Shown: positions 15,756-26,300 of the stretch, in pieces | Layout: each line of letters begins with the position of its first letter | How positions within the stretch are numbered: the first letter of the stretch is position 1 | DNA from: Paramicrobacterium agarici | GTDB taxonomy: Bacteria > Actinomycetota > Actinomycetes > Actinomycetales > Microbacteriaceae | Length of the DNA: 64,000 nucleotides | Assembly (NCBI RefSeq): GCF_002563955.1 | Contig: NZ_PDJE01000001.1 | Span: 806,001-870,000, forward strand | Reading direction: 5' to 3' | Translations under genes and position numbers: made by a program | The notes under the pieces: generated by a model | The model's input: only the letters and a program-made list of their open reading frames with translations | Databases searched by the model: none | What the model was told of the DNA's origin: nothing

Positions 15756-18638
15756 GTGACTAATACGGCGCTAACAGCCAGCCCAAAGAGTCAGCTGAAC
15801 GTCGCGCCGGGGTCGACCGTGATCGTCCGCGATGCTGAGTGGATCGTCACCAGCACCGAGATGACTCAAGACGGCATGAAAGTTTCCGTTCAGGGGCTTT
15901 CGGAGCTCGTTCGCGACACGTCGGCCGTGTTTTATGAGTCACTCGACACGATCGCCCCACTCGATCCGCGCGAGGCGCGCGTCGTGGCAGACACGTCGGC
16001 AGGATACAAGCGGGCGCGCCTCTGGCTCGACGCCACACTGCGCAAAGGTGCGATTCCGCTCAACGAAGGTAAGCTCACCGTTTCAACGCGGATGCTGTCA
16101 GACACCCTCGAGTATCAGCGCAGTGCCGTGCTCAAGGCACTTGACCCCGCGAACCTCAGACCACGCATCCTCATTGCTGACGCCGTCGGCCTCGGGAAGA
16201 CCATCGAGATCGGCATGATTCTCTCGGAGCTCGTGCGACGTGGGCGCGGCGACCGCACCCTTATCGTCACCCCCAAACACGTGCTCGAGCAGATGCAACA
16301 CGAAATGTGGACGCGCTTCGGCCTGCCGTTCGTGCGCCTCGACTCCGTGGGTATCCAGCGCGTGCGGCAGCAGCTACCCGCAACGCGCAACCCGTTCAGC
16401 CTGTACAAGCGCGTCATCATCTCGATCGACACGCTCAAGCAAGAGAAGTATCTCGCGCACCTCAAGAAACATCGGTGGGATGCCGTCGTGATCGACGAAT
16501 CGCACAACATCACGGGTGCGACACAGAACAACCGGCTCGCCCGCATCCTCGCCGAGAATGCTGAAGCGCTGCTTCTCGCGTCGGCGACACCACACAACGG
16601 GAAGGCGGAGTCGTTCGCCGAGATGATGCGACTACTCGAGCCCACTGCGGTGACGCCGAATGGCGAGGTCATCCCCTCAGAGGTGGAACGCCTCGTCATT
16701 CGGCGGCACCGAAACAGCCCCGAGGTTCGCGATGAGGTTGGTGACGATTGGGCCGAGCGGATGCCGTTGCAGAACTTCCGTGTCGATGCATCGCCCGCCG
16801 AAAACGCCGTTGCCGACGAGCTGGCTGAGGTATGGCTTCATCCCGACAGCGGATCATCACCATACTCGGGCAGCGTCAAGGGCCTCTTCCCCTGGACGCT
16901 CGCGAAGGCGTTCCTCTCATCGCCGGCCGCGCTCGCCGAATCTGTCTCAGAACGAATTCGACGGCTCGGCACCGAGCTCACGAGCGAGCAGCGTCGAGAG
17001 CGAGATGCACTTGAACACCTGGGTGAGCTCGCACAGGTCTCTCTGCAGCAACCATCGGCGAAGTACAATCGACTCGTCGAATACATGCGCCACGTGGGAA
17101 TCAGTAAGTCGTCGAGTGAGCGCATAGTGGTCTTCTCTGAGCGTGTCGCAACGCTGGGCTGGCTGCGCAGCAACATCATGAAAGACTTCGGGCTCGCGGC
17201 CGACCAAGTTGAGGTGCTGCACGGCGGTCTCAGCGACGTCGAGCAGCAAGAAATCGTCGAGAGCTTCAAGCAGTCATCATCACGAATCCGCGTCTTGATC
17301 ACGGGCGACGTTGCGTCTGAAGGCGTCAACCTGCACTCTCAATGCCACGAGCTCGTGCACTTCGATATTCCGTGGAGCCTCATTCGCATTGAGCAGCGCA
17401 ACGGTCGCATCGACCGCTATGGGCAGCGCAAACGCCCTCAGATCACCACACTGTTGCTCACGCCCAGCAATGACAAGTTCACGGGCGACGTTCGTGTGTT
17501 GAAGCGTCTGCTCGAACGTGAAGAAGAGGCGCACCAGCAGCTAGGCGATTCGGGCTCCCTCATGGGCATGTACAGTGCGGAGGCCGAAGAGAAAGCGATC
17601 ATGACCGTGCTCGATCGCGGCTCCGACCTCGATACTGTCGTTCCCACTGTCGAGAAGGCATTTGCCGCGACTGGCGACGCGATCGGCGCATTGCTCGCCA
17701 ACATCGCGGCGGCGAGCAGCGAAACCGCCGTTGAGAAGGAGGAACCCTATAAGGGCAGCGGATTGTTCGCCTCAGACCTCGATTACCTCACAACCGCTCT
17801 TTCTGAGGTCTACTCAACGCCCGCCGCCAACGAGTCGCACGGCGGCGTATCGTGGCGCGAGCACCGCGAACACGGCACCGCAGAACTGACCCCGCCACGC
17901 GATCTCGCTCAACGCCTGAAAGTGCTGCCGCAGAGCTATCTCACCGCACGCAACGTCACCGAGCACTTCGCCCTGGCGACCACCCGCCAGCGGGCATCGG
18001 CGCTGCTGAAAGACGCGGTGAACAGCCCAGACAGCACAACGATATGGCCCGAAGCACACTATCTCGGCCCGCTCCACCCCATTCTCGACTGGATGAGCGA
18101 CCGCGCCCTGTCAGAGCTCAGCCGCAATGAGGTCTTCGCGGTACAAACGTCGGTTTCCCACCCCACAGTTTTGGTGCAGGGCTCGCTCACAAACCGCCGT
18201 GGCCAGGTTGTCGCGCTGTCGTTCATGACCGTCGCATTCCCGAACCCCGATAACCCCTCATTTGCGCTGGTCGAAACACACGGCAACGCGCGCGCCGCCA
18301 TTGAAGAAATGGGGCTCACCACGTCGCTCGTGAATACCGGGCGACCCCTTGATATCGGCACGGCGCAACGGTTGGTTCCCGTCGCATACGCCAAAGCAGA
18401 ATCGAACATTGAAGAAGTGGTGCGGTCATCGCGCGAAGACATCACGAACCGCGTCAGCGCATGGCGCGATCGTGTCGACGAGTGGAAGTCGGATGCCGCC
18501 ACGCTCACACAAATTCACTCCCTGCGATCCCGCGCACATACAGTCGACCAAGAGCGCGAGATTGCCGAGTCAATGTTGCCCAACCAACGTCTCATTCGCC
18601 CGTTGCTTGTGGCAATGCCCGCGGACGAGGAGGCATAA
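15756..18638 (+). CDS. drmD: SNF2-family helicase, DISARM DrmD-like
   Basis: This 960-residue SNF2/RapA-type ATPase starts at a GTG preceded by AAGAGG and a possible -10 TATAAA at 15741. Motifs in order are ADAVGLGKTIEIG (140-152), DESHN (247-251), LLASATPHNG and motif VI QRNGRIDRYGQRK (547-559). These enzymes translocate on duplex DNA without necessarily unwinding it. The first helicase of class 1 DISARM, DrmD, has this domain and is followed, as here, by a large adenine methyltransferase. The long C-terminal part after residue 600 is not recognised. The next gene starts 3 bases after the stop, so it is the first gene of a tight operon. The assignment rests on domain and gene order. Confidence 0.82.
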   Translation: MTNTALTASPKSQLNVAPGSTVIVRDAEWIVTSTEMTQDGMKVSVQGLSELVRDTSAVFYESLDTIAPLDPREARVVADTSAGYKRARLWLDATLRKGAIPLNEGKLTVSTRMLSDTLEYQRSAVLKALDPANLRPRILIADAVGLGKTIEIGMILSELVRRGRGDRTLIVTPKHVLEQMQHEMWTRFGLPFVRLDSVGIQRVRQQLPATRNPFSLYKRVIISIDTLKQEKYLAHLKKHRWDAVVIDESHNITGATQNNRLARILAENAEALLLASATPHNGKAESFAEMMRLLEPTAVTPNGEVIPSEVERLVIRRHRNSPEVRDEVGDDWAERMPLQNFRVDASPAENAVADELAEVWLHPDSGSSPYSGSVKGLFPWTLAKAFLSSPAALAESVSERIRRLGTELTSEQRRERDALEHLGELAQVSLQQPSAKYNRLVEYMRHVGISKSSSERIVVFSERVATLGWLRSNIMKDFGLAADQVEVLHGGLSDVEQQEIVESFKQSSSRIRVLITGDVASEGVNLHSQCHELVHFDIPWSLIRIEQRNGRIDRYGQRKRPQITTLLLTPSNDKFTGDVRVLKRLLEREEEAHQQLGDSGSLMGMYSAEAEEKAIMTVLDRGSDLDTVVPTVEKAFAATGDAIGALLANIAAASSETAVEKEEPYKGSGLFASDLDYLTTALSEVYSTPAANESHGGVSWREHREHGTAELTPPRDLAQRLKVLPQSYLTARNVTEHFALATTRQRASALLKDAVNSPDSTTIWPEAHYLGPLHPILDWMSDRALSELSRNEVFAVQTSVSHPTVLVQGSLTNRRGQVVALSFMTVAFPNPDNPSFALVETHGNARAAIEEMGLTTSLVNTGRPLDIGTAQRLVPVAYAKAESNIEEVVRSSREDITNRVSAWRDRVDEWKSDAATLTQIHSLRSRAHTVDQEREIAESMLPNQRLIRPLLVAMPADEEA

Positions 18639-18641
18639 CGC

Positions 18642-21600
18642 ATGATCAGTGACGCCATCATCGTCGGTGAAGAGTGGATCAGCGAACACTACTTCACTAC
18701 CTCGTCGACGAAACAGTCGTTTCAGGCGCGTGTCATCGAACGGCGCAAGGCATGGGATGCTGACGCGAAAGACGGCATCGAAACACCCAAGACGCGCTTC
18801 TCGGCAGTGAGAGGCGAGCTCTCGAAAGAGTTCTCGACCCTCGCAGAGCAGACCGACGCAGCTGCGGTCGATGTCGCGCTCGACGGCGTTGACGCTGAGC
18901 GTCTTCGCGAGAAGATCTACCGGCCGCTTCTGCATGCGCTGGGGTTTGATCGCGGAGGGTTGACGGCGACAGCATCCGGGCCGCTCACGGTAGTGGCACC
19001 AGCTGACATCGAGGATGCCTCGGCAGTCGCGGTGATTGAAGGGGCTCCCGCAGCGACGCTTGAAGACCTGTTTGCGAAAGATGGCGCGACGCTTCTTGAA
19101 CCCTTCGTGCCCGACGACGACGAGAACCATCCCGTTACGTCGGTCGCGCGGTTGCTTTCGCGCGTGTTTCTGCACGAAGCCCCGCCCACGTATGCGCTGG
19201 TTTGTGCCGGTCGATGGATGCTCCTGGCCGAACGCACGCGGTGGCCCGAGGGTCGCTACCTCGCGATCGACATTCAGCTGGTGGTCGACCGCAACGACAC
19301 GAAACGGGGAGGCGAGCTCGACACCGCGCTTGCCTGTATCGATGCGGACTCGCTGCTGCCGCAGCCGGATGGCACTGTGTGGTGGGACGACGTTCTTGAC
19401 GAATCCGTTGCTCACACCGTGGGGGTATCCAAAGACTTGCGCGAGGGCGTGCGCCGCTCCATCGAGATCATCGGCAACGAGGTTGTGGAACGGCGTCAGG
19501 CACAGGGTCGAGAGCCCTTGCCGCAAGATCAGGCGCAGGTGCTCGCACAACAAGCACTGCGGTATCTCTACCGCATCCTGTTCCTTCTCTATGCCGAGTC
19601 GTCGCCCGAGCTTGACGTTCTTCCCGTAGGTGACGCGGAGTACGACGAGGGGTACGGCCTGTCACGGTTCCGTGAACTCGTGCAGGTTGAGCTGACGCAT
19701 GCGGGTAAAGATCGTACCCACTTCTATGACTCGTTGGCGACGCTTTTCGAGCTAGTCGATCAGGGGCATACTGCGAGGCACGACGACGCGAGCGGAGACG
19801 CACAGGGGCTCACATTCAATAGTCTCAAGGCAGACCTCTTCGAACCGCGCGCGACAGCGCTCATCGACGAGGTCGGCCTCGGTGATGGGGCCCTCCAGCG
19901 CGTGCTCGGCTACCTGTTGTTGAGCCGAGAGCAGCGCGGCCGAGAGCGTGGGTTCATCAGCTACGCAGAACTCGGCATCAACCAGCTCGGCGCGGTGTAT
20001 GAGGGCCTCATGTCGTATACGGGTTTCTTTGCCGAAACCGATCTTTACGAGGTCGCGAAGGCAGGCGACGACTCCAAGGGCTCGTGGGTCGTTGCTACCG
20101 ACAAAGCAGACGACATCCACCCCGACAACTTCGTCAAGACCGAAAATCCGATCACCGGCGAAGAGGTCTCTGTTCTCCACAAGCAGGGCAGCTTCGTCTA
20201 TCGGCTCGCTGGGCGTGAGCGCCAGCAGTCTGCTTCGTATTACACCCCAGAGGTGCTCACGAAATTCGTGGTCTCGCAGGCGCTCGAAGAACTTCTTGAT
20301 CAAGACGGTCACACGACCACGGCCGCCGAGATACTCGACCTCACGGTGTGCGAGCCGGCACTGGGCTCGGGCGCGTTCGCCATCGAAGCCACGCGTCAGC
20401 TCGCTGCCGAATATCTCACGCGCAGGCAGAACGAGACGGGCGAACGCATCGACCCCGATGCGTATCCGCAAGAACTGCAGCGCGTGAAAGCATCGATTGC
20501 TCTGCACCAAGTGCACGGTGTCGACCTCAACGCCACTGCGGTCGAGCTCGCCGAGATCTCGCTCTGGCTCGACACCATGGTCGCGGGGCTCCAGGCACCG
20601 TGGTTCGGGCTGCGCCTACGGCGGGGAAACTCTCTCATCGGCGCACGGCGCGCGGTGTACTCGCGCGACGAGGTCTTCACGAAGTCCTGGCTCAAGGATG
20701 TTCCACGCCCCGTCCCCATGGCCGAGCTCGCAGAGAACTTGCGCAACGAACGTATTGCAGGCAAGACAGCAGGGCGCATTCACCACTTCTTGCTTCCAGC
20801 CCTGGGCTGGGGCAGCGCCGTTGAAGCGAAAGAGGCCAAGCAATTGGCGCCCGAAGCGCTCGCCGCGCTCAAGGTATGGCAGAAGTCGGTGCGTACGAAA
20901 CCGACGAAGAAGCAGATCGATCGTCTGGTAGGGCTGAGCTTCCGAGTGGAGCGGTTATGGCAGTTCGCGCTGCGTCGGCGCGAGATCGCCGAGAAGCAGG
21001 CCCGACGCGACATCGATTTGTGGCGTGACCCACGAGAGACAATTCAGGATGCCGCGGGGCCCCGCTCCGTGACCCGCCACGAGATCGAGCGCGAACTTGG
21101 TGACCCCGATGGTGCATGCCAGCGGCTTCGTCGGGTGATGGATGCGTGGAACGCGCTGTGGTTCTGGCCGTTGACAACGACACTGACGGGAGAAGCGACA
21201 CCGCCGACGCTGGACGAGTGGCTTGACGGCCTGACGGAGATTCTGGGCGAGCACCACGAAGCGTCGACTCGAGAACGCCGCGCGGCGGCACACGGGCAGG
21301 TCACGTTCTCGTTGCCGACGGAGTGGTATGCGCTCGGGGATGCCGAGAAAGAAGAACTGATCTACGCAAACGCGAAATCGATCGCCGAGATCAAGCGCGA
21401 GCGCCCGTGGGTCGCTGCCGCGGAGCGCATTGCGAATGATCACGGATTCTTCCATTGGGAGCTCGACTTTTCGACCGTCTTTGCTCGCCGGGATGGATTC
21501 GACCTGCAGGTCGGAAACCCACCGTGGGTGCGGCCGCGCTCAGACGTCGATGCGCTGCTAGCCGAAGGAGACCCCTGGTGGCAGCTTGCCGTCAAACCGA

Positions 21601-23363
21601 CGCAGAGCCAGGTCGCCGAAATGCGCGAGAAGACACTCGCGATTGACGGCGTGCGTGAAACCGTACTTGACGGAACGACAGACATCGCGGTCACCGCGGC
21701 CTTTGTCGGCGATCCAATCGCATACCCACACCTCGCGGGTCTTCAACCCGATCTCTATCGCTGTTTCATGGAGCAGACCTGGCGCAACGCAAGTGGACAA
21801 GGAACGATCGGGCTCATTCACCCAGAGACACATTTTACGGATGAGAAGGCCGGTGTGCTGCGCGCAGCAGCATACGAGCGCTTGCGGCGGCATTGGCAGT
21901 TCATTAATGAACTCCAGCTTTTCGAGATTGATCACCATGTCTCCTACGGTGTGCACGTCTATTCCGCTGCTTCTGCCGTAGCTTTTGAGAATGCGGCCAA
22001 TTTGTATCACCCAGATACTGTCCAGAGCTCGCAGAAGCACAATGGCGAAGGTCCTGAATCGGGAATTAAGAACACCGAAGGAAAGTGGGATCTCCGCGCA
22101 CACAACAGCCGCATCACGACGGTGACCGACGAGACGCTGCAGACATGGCACGCACTGCTCGAAGGCGATGACGTTCCCGTGCGGCAGAGCCGTATGGTGT
22201 ACGCGGTGAACCGGTCGACGGCGAACGTGCTCGCGAAGCTTGCCGAGGCGCCGCGGTTGGGCGACCTCGGGCTCGAGTTCTCGTCTGGATGGCACGAGAA
22301 GAATGACCGGACAAAGGGGTATTTTGACGTCGGCTGGGGTCCCGTCGAGTCGTGGAACGACGCGATCTTGCAGGGTCCGCACCTGTTCGTCGCGACGCCG
22401 TTCTATAAGTCGCCGAACGAGTCGATGAAGCACAACCAGGACTGGACGGCAGTCGACCTCGAGGCGCTCGAACCCGACGCGCTGCCGGTCACGGCGTACA
22501 AGCCGGCGAAGTCTCCGGCCGAGTACGACGCCGCCTATACGCACTGGGGCGACGACCGCGTCCCGGCCCGCGACCACTACCGCATCGCTTGGCGTAACAT
22601 GGCCGCGAACACGGGCGAACGCACCCTGATTCCGGCGATCATCCCGCCCGGCGCCGCCCACGTCGATGGTTTGTTCTCACTCGGTATTCCTGCGGAGACC
22701 GTGGGCACGCTTGTTGCAGCGTCCGGATTCATGTCCTCACTCGTAAATGACTTTGCAATACGCGTAGCGCCGAAATCGACGATTCGAGCAGGGGCGGCGA
22801 GCAGACTGAGCTTTGTGCATGACTGCATGCTCAGGGACGAGCTAGCGCTGCGTGCACTGAGACTCGCGTGCGTCACCGACGTCTTTTCAAGTTTGTGGGA
22901 GGAAGCCTTCGATAGTCGATTCCAGAAAGTTGATTGGGCTGCTCGACCGCTCCCTGACACTGTGGGTTTGGGAGAAGTCGGTAGCGGATGGGACGAATCA
23001 GTACCACTCCGCCGGGACATCGACCGCCGCCAGGCACAACTTGAGATTGATGCGATCGTTGCACTCATGCTCGGACTGACCGCCGACGAGCTCTGCACCA
23101 TTTACCGTACGCAGTTTGCCGTGCTCTATGGATACGACCGAAACTCGTATTTCTACGATGCCAACGGGCGTCTCGTGCCGAACCAGGTGTTGAAGGAGTG
23201 GCGCAAGAAGGGCGATGCGATCGCTGACGAAGACCGGAAGGCGACGCATCCCGGATCGGGCGTTGAGTACACCTACGAGTTACCGTTCCTGACGCTTGAC
23301 CGAGAGGCTGACATGCGTCAGGCATACGCGCACTTCGAGCGGATTCTTCAGGAGCGGTCATGA
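18642..23363 (+). CDS. Eco57I-like N6-adenine DNA methyltransferase, DrmMI-like
   Basis: This 1573-residue protein carries a gamma-type adenine methyltransferase core: motif X-like QQSASYYTPEVLTKFVV, SAM motif I EPALGSGAFAIEATRQL starting at 571, and catalytic NPPW at 959-962. A long N-terminal region (1-500) and a C-terminal region after 1000 should include target recognition. No obvious nuclease motif is seen by eye, which argues against a self-contained type IIG enzyme. In class 1 DISARM a similarly large methylase (DrmMI) protects host DNA while helicases recognise unmethylated phage DNA. GGAGG precedes the ATG, and the stop overlaps the following giant helicase gene by 4 bases. Confidence 0.85.
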   Translation: MISDAIIVGEEWISEHYFTTSSTKQSFQARVIERRKAWDADAKDGIETPKTRFSAVRGELSKEFSTLAEQTDAAAVDVALDGVDAERLREKIYRPLLHALGFDRGGLTATASGPLTVVAPADIEDASAVAVIEGAPAATLEDLFAKDGATLLEPFVPDDDENHPVTSVARLLSRVFLHEAPPTYALVCAGRWMLLAERTRWPEGRYLAIDIQLVVDRNDTKRGGELDTALACIDADSLLPQPDGTVWWDDVLDESVAHTVGVSKDLREGVRRSIEIIGNEVVERRQAQGREPLPQDQAQVLAQQALRYLYRILFLLYAESSPELDVLPVGDAEYDEGYGLSRFRELVQVELTHAGKDRTHFYDSLATLFELVDQGHTARHDDASGDAQGLTFNSLKADLFEPRATALIDEVGLGDGALQRVLGYLLLSREQRGRERGFISYAELGINQLGAVYEGLMSYTGFFAETDLYEVAKAGDDSKGSWVVATDKADDIHPDNFVKTENPITGEEVSVLHKQGSFVYRLAGRERQQSASYYTPEVLTKFVVSQALEELLDQDGHTTTAAEILDLTVCEPALGSGAFAIEATRQLAAEYLTRRQNETGERIDPDAYPQELQRVKASIALHQVHGVDLNATAVELAEISLWLDTMVAGLQAPWFGLRLRRGNSLIGARRAVYSRDEVFTKSWLKDVPRPVPMAELAENLRNERIAGKTAGRIHHFLLPALGWGSAVEAKEAKQLAPEALAALKVWQKSVRTKPTKKQIDRLVGLSFRVERLWQFALRRREIAEKQARRDIDLWRDPRETIQDAAGPRSVTRHEIERELGDPDGACQRLRRVMDAWNALWFWPLTTTLTGEATPPTLDEWLDGLTEILGEHHEASTRERRAAAHGQVTFSLPTEWYALGDAEKEELIYANAKSIAEIKRERPWVAAAERIANDHGFFHWELDFSTVFARRDGFDLQVGNPPWVRPRSDVDALLAEGDPWWQLAVKPTQSQVAEMREKTLAIDGVRETVLDGTTDIAVTAAFVGDPIAYPHLAGLQPDLYRCFMEQTWRNASGQGTIGLIHPETHFTDEKAGVLRAAAYERLRRHWQFINELQLFEIDHHVSYGVHVYSAASAVAFENAANLYHPDTVQSSQKHNGEGPESGIKNTEGKWDLRAHNSRITTVTDETLQTWHALLEGDDVPVRQSRMVYAVNRSTANVLAKLAEAPRLGDLGLEFSSGWHEKNDRTKGYFDVGWGPVESWNDAILQGPHLFVATPFYKSPNESMKHNQDWTAVDLEALEPDALPVTAYKPAKSPAEYDAAYTHWGDDRVPARDHYRIAWRNMAANTGERTLIPAIIPPGAAHVDGLFSLGIPAETVGTLVAASGFMSSLVNDFAIRVAPKSTIRAGAASRLSFVHDCMLRDELALRALRLACVTDVFSSLWEEAFDSRFQKVDWAARPLPDTVGLGEVGSGWDESVPLRRDIDRRQAQLEIDAIVALMLGLTADELCTIYRTQFAVLYGYDRNSYFYDANGRLVPNQVLKEWRKKGDAIADEDRKATHPGSGVEYTYELPFLTLDREADMRQAYAHFERILQERS

Positions 23364-26300
23364 GTGAAAACGAGCTGCTTCCCTCACGGCAAGCCGCGGA
23401 GGTTCGCACTGCTCTTGTCGAGTACATCACGACCACGTTCGCGCTGTCCGACAAAGAGACGCAGGGGTCACTGAGCCGGTTTCTTGAAGACCCCGACAAG
23501 GGCGTGTTCCGCGGACCGTTTGCCCGCGTGCGGTTGCCGTTTCGTGCGGCCGATCCGGGGTGGCGCGACTGTCTTGAATGGTACGAAGGGTTCGAACCCT
23601 ACGGTCACCAGGCACACGCGTTCGAACGGCTGAGCAGTTTCAATATCGGCGCAGAAGTCGATGGCGAGATCAAGGAACGTCCGCTCCCCACGGTTGTCAC
23701 AACAGGTACGGGGTCGGGTAAGACCGAATCGTTCTTCTACCCGATTCTTGACCACGTGCTTCGCGAGAAGCGGGTGGGTCGAGGTGGCGTCAAAGCACTG
23801 ATTTTGTACCCGATGAACGCGCTCGCCAACGACCAGGCTCGTCGACTAGCGGGCATGCTGAGCACGCATGAAGACCTTGCCGGAATTCGCGCGGCACTCT
23901 ATACCGGGCAGAAGAGTTCGGAACGCACGGTGATGACGGATACCGAGCTCATCACTAAGCGCTCGTCGATCCGCTCTGACCCACCCGACATTCTGCTGAC
24001 GAACTACAAGATGCTCGACCAGCTTCTGCTGCGGCCCGAGGATCACCCCCTGTGGGAGAAGAGCGCGCTGAGCTTGCGATACCTCGTGCTCGACGAGTTC
24101 CACACTTATGACGGGGCACAGGGCACCGATGTCGCGATGCTGCTGCGGCGGCTCGGCATGTCACTGAAGCGGAGCTGGCCGGAGCAGCATCCAGATCTCA
24201 CCGACGACGTGCGTGAGCGCACGCTTGGGCTCATGACGCCTGTCGCTACGTCGGCAACGCTGGGCGATAAAGGCGACCCGGCCGCAATGTTGAGTTTTGC
24301 GCAGACCGTGTTTGGTGAGCCATTTGCCGAAACAGCAGTGGTGACCGAGACGCGGCTCAACGCCGATGAATGGTCTCGCGGCGCGGACGAACGACTTCGC
24401 GAACGCAAGTTCGTGCCGGATGAAGAGGTGGGGAACGAGTTCGTTTCCGGCATCGTCTCTGCACTCGACGGAGTGACTACTCCTGAAACGATCGCCTTGG
24501 AAATGCTGGGGTGGTTGTATCGCGAACGTATTCCCCACCCTGAGACGGGTATTTCGGAGCCGGTTCCACGGCGTGACATCGATCTGAGCGACACGGCGCT
24601 GATTCTGGACCTCATCAAACGGCATCCGTTTGTGCATTCGCTCATTGAAGAAGCGACAGTTGCGGTGTCGCTTGATGATCTCGCCGATCGCGTTCTTCCC
24701 CGAGGGCTTTTGGCAGACGAAACCCCCGAAGGGCGTACACTCCAGCGTCGCGAATTCATCACACTCGTGCTCGCCATGCTGAGCCACGTGAGATACCTCG
24801 TCGGCAACCAAGCACTGTCGATCGACGTGCACCTGTGGACGCGTGCGTTGAGCCGTCTCGACCGCGTGGCCGGGCCGACCGCGTCGTTCAGATGGACCGA
24901 TGACGGCGGTGTCGACATTTTCGACAACGATGATCCATTTAGCGATGAGGGGCGTGAAGCGTTTCCCGCCATCTACTGTCGGCACTGCGGTCGCAGCGGA
25001 TGGGGGATCGAACTGGCGCCGACGGGCAAGGACCTCGCCACGACAGACACCGATATTCGGCGAAACCACGCGAGCAAAGACAACAATCGATTCCGCCCGC
25101 TTATTTTCGCCCCCGCTGAGGCCGATCTTGTAGAAAGCACTGATGTTGAGGTGCCGGGGCTGGCCTGGTTCTATATCTCCGAGCGTGCGTTGAGCAGTCA
25201 GGTGCCCGAGGAGAACTCCGTCGATATTGAAAATGGAACGGCTCTTCCGGTGCTGACCCACCTTGGCGATGACGCCGGGGATGCCTCGCACGACGACACG
25301 TGCCCGTCGTGCGGACGCGTCAACAGCATCCGATTTATGGGTAGCGCCATCGCTACCATGCTCTCGGTGTCAATCACCTCACTGTTCGGTGAAGCCGATC
25401 TTGACGCGGCAGAGAAGAAGGCGCTCGTCTTCACCGACAGCGTGCAGGATGCGGCACATCGTGCCGGGTTCGTACAGAGCAGGGCACATGTCTTCGGCTT
25501 CAGAAACGCGATCTATCAGGCCGTTGGGGAGGGCGCTCGCTCGCTCGATGACGTCGTCGAGGCGCTCCTGCGTGGGGCCGAGGGCGATGCTCACAAGAGG
25601 TATCGTCTGCTCGCTCCCGAGATTGCCGACCATGAGAAGTTCGCCGAGTTCTGGAAGAACCCGAGCTCGACCGCGAACCGGCTTCTGGCGCGGGTGAAGG
25701 AACGCCTGCGTCTTGACGTTGCGCTGGAGTTTGGTCTGCAGTCGCGCACCGGTCGCACACTCGAACTGACCGGAACTCTCGCGGCGCAGGTCGATGCGGG
25801 TGAACCCATGTTGCTTGAGAACATCGGTCGGCGGGTGCTCACCGGGTACGAGCGTCAAGAGATGCTTGGTGAGGATGCCCCAGACGTCGTAGACAGTAGC
25901 GTGATCGTGATGTGGGTGCGTGGTGTGCTCGAGCGCATGCGTGACCGTGGAGCGATCGAGCACGACTGGTTCAAGAGGTATGTCGAGAACGACGGCAAGC
26001 GGTACTGGGTGTGGGGAGGCCGCAAGCGCAACGTGGGAATGCCCGCGTTTCCTGCGGGACGGGATGCGCCGGGATATCCGCGCGTGGGAAACCAAGCGCC
26101 CGGCGGAACCGACAACAAACGCACGCACCTTGACGTCGTGACTTCCGCCCAGAGTTGGTTTGCGATCTGGGCACGCGACGTCCTGAAAGTATCAGCGGCC
26201 GACGGCGCACGCATGAGTCGGATGCTGCTGACCGAACTTGAGCGGGCAGACATCGTGACCTCTGTGCCGATTGTGTCGGGTGGTGCGACGGCGTACCAGC

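Noticed and set aside
21558..22661. Reverse-strand open frame of 367 codons inside the methylase gene
   Set aside because: It is the mirror of a GC-rich coding frame, has no ribosome site and its arginine/valine-rich protein matches no family. The same applies to 18570-19553, 24161-25291, 26192-27028 and 28025-29014.
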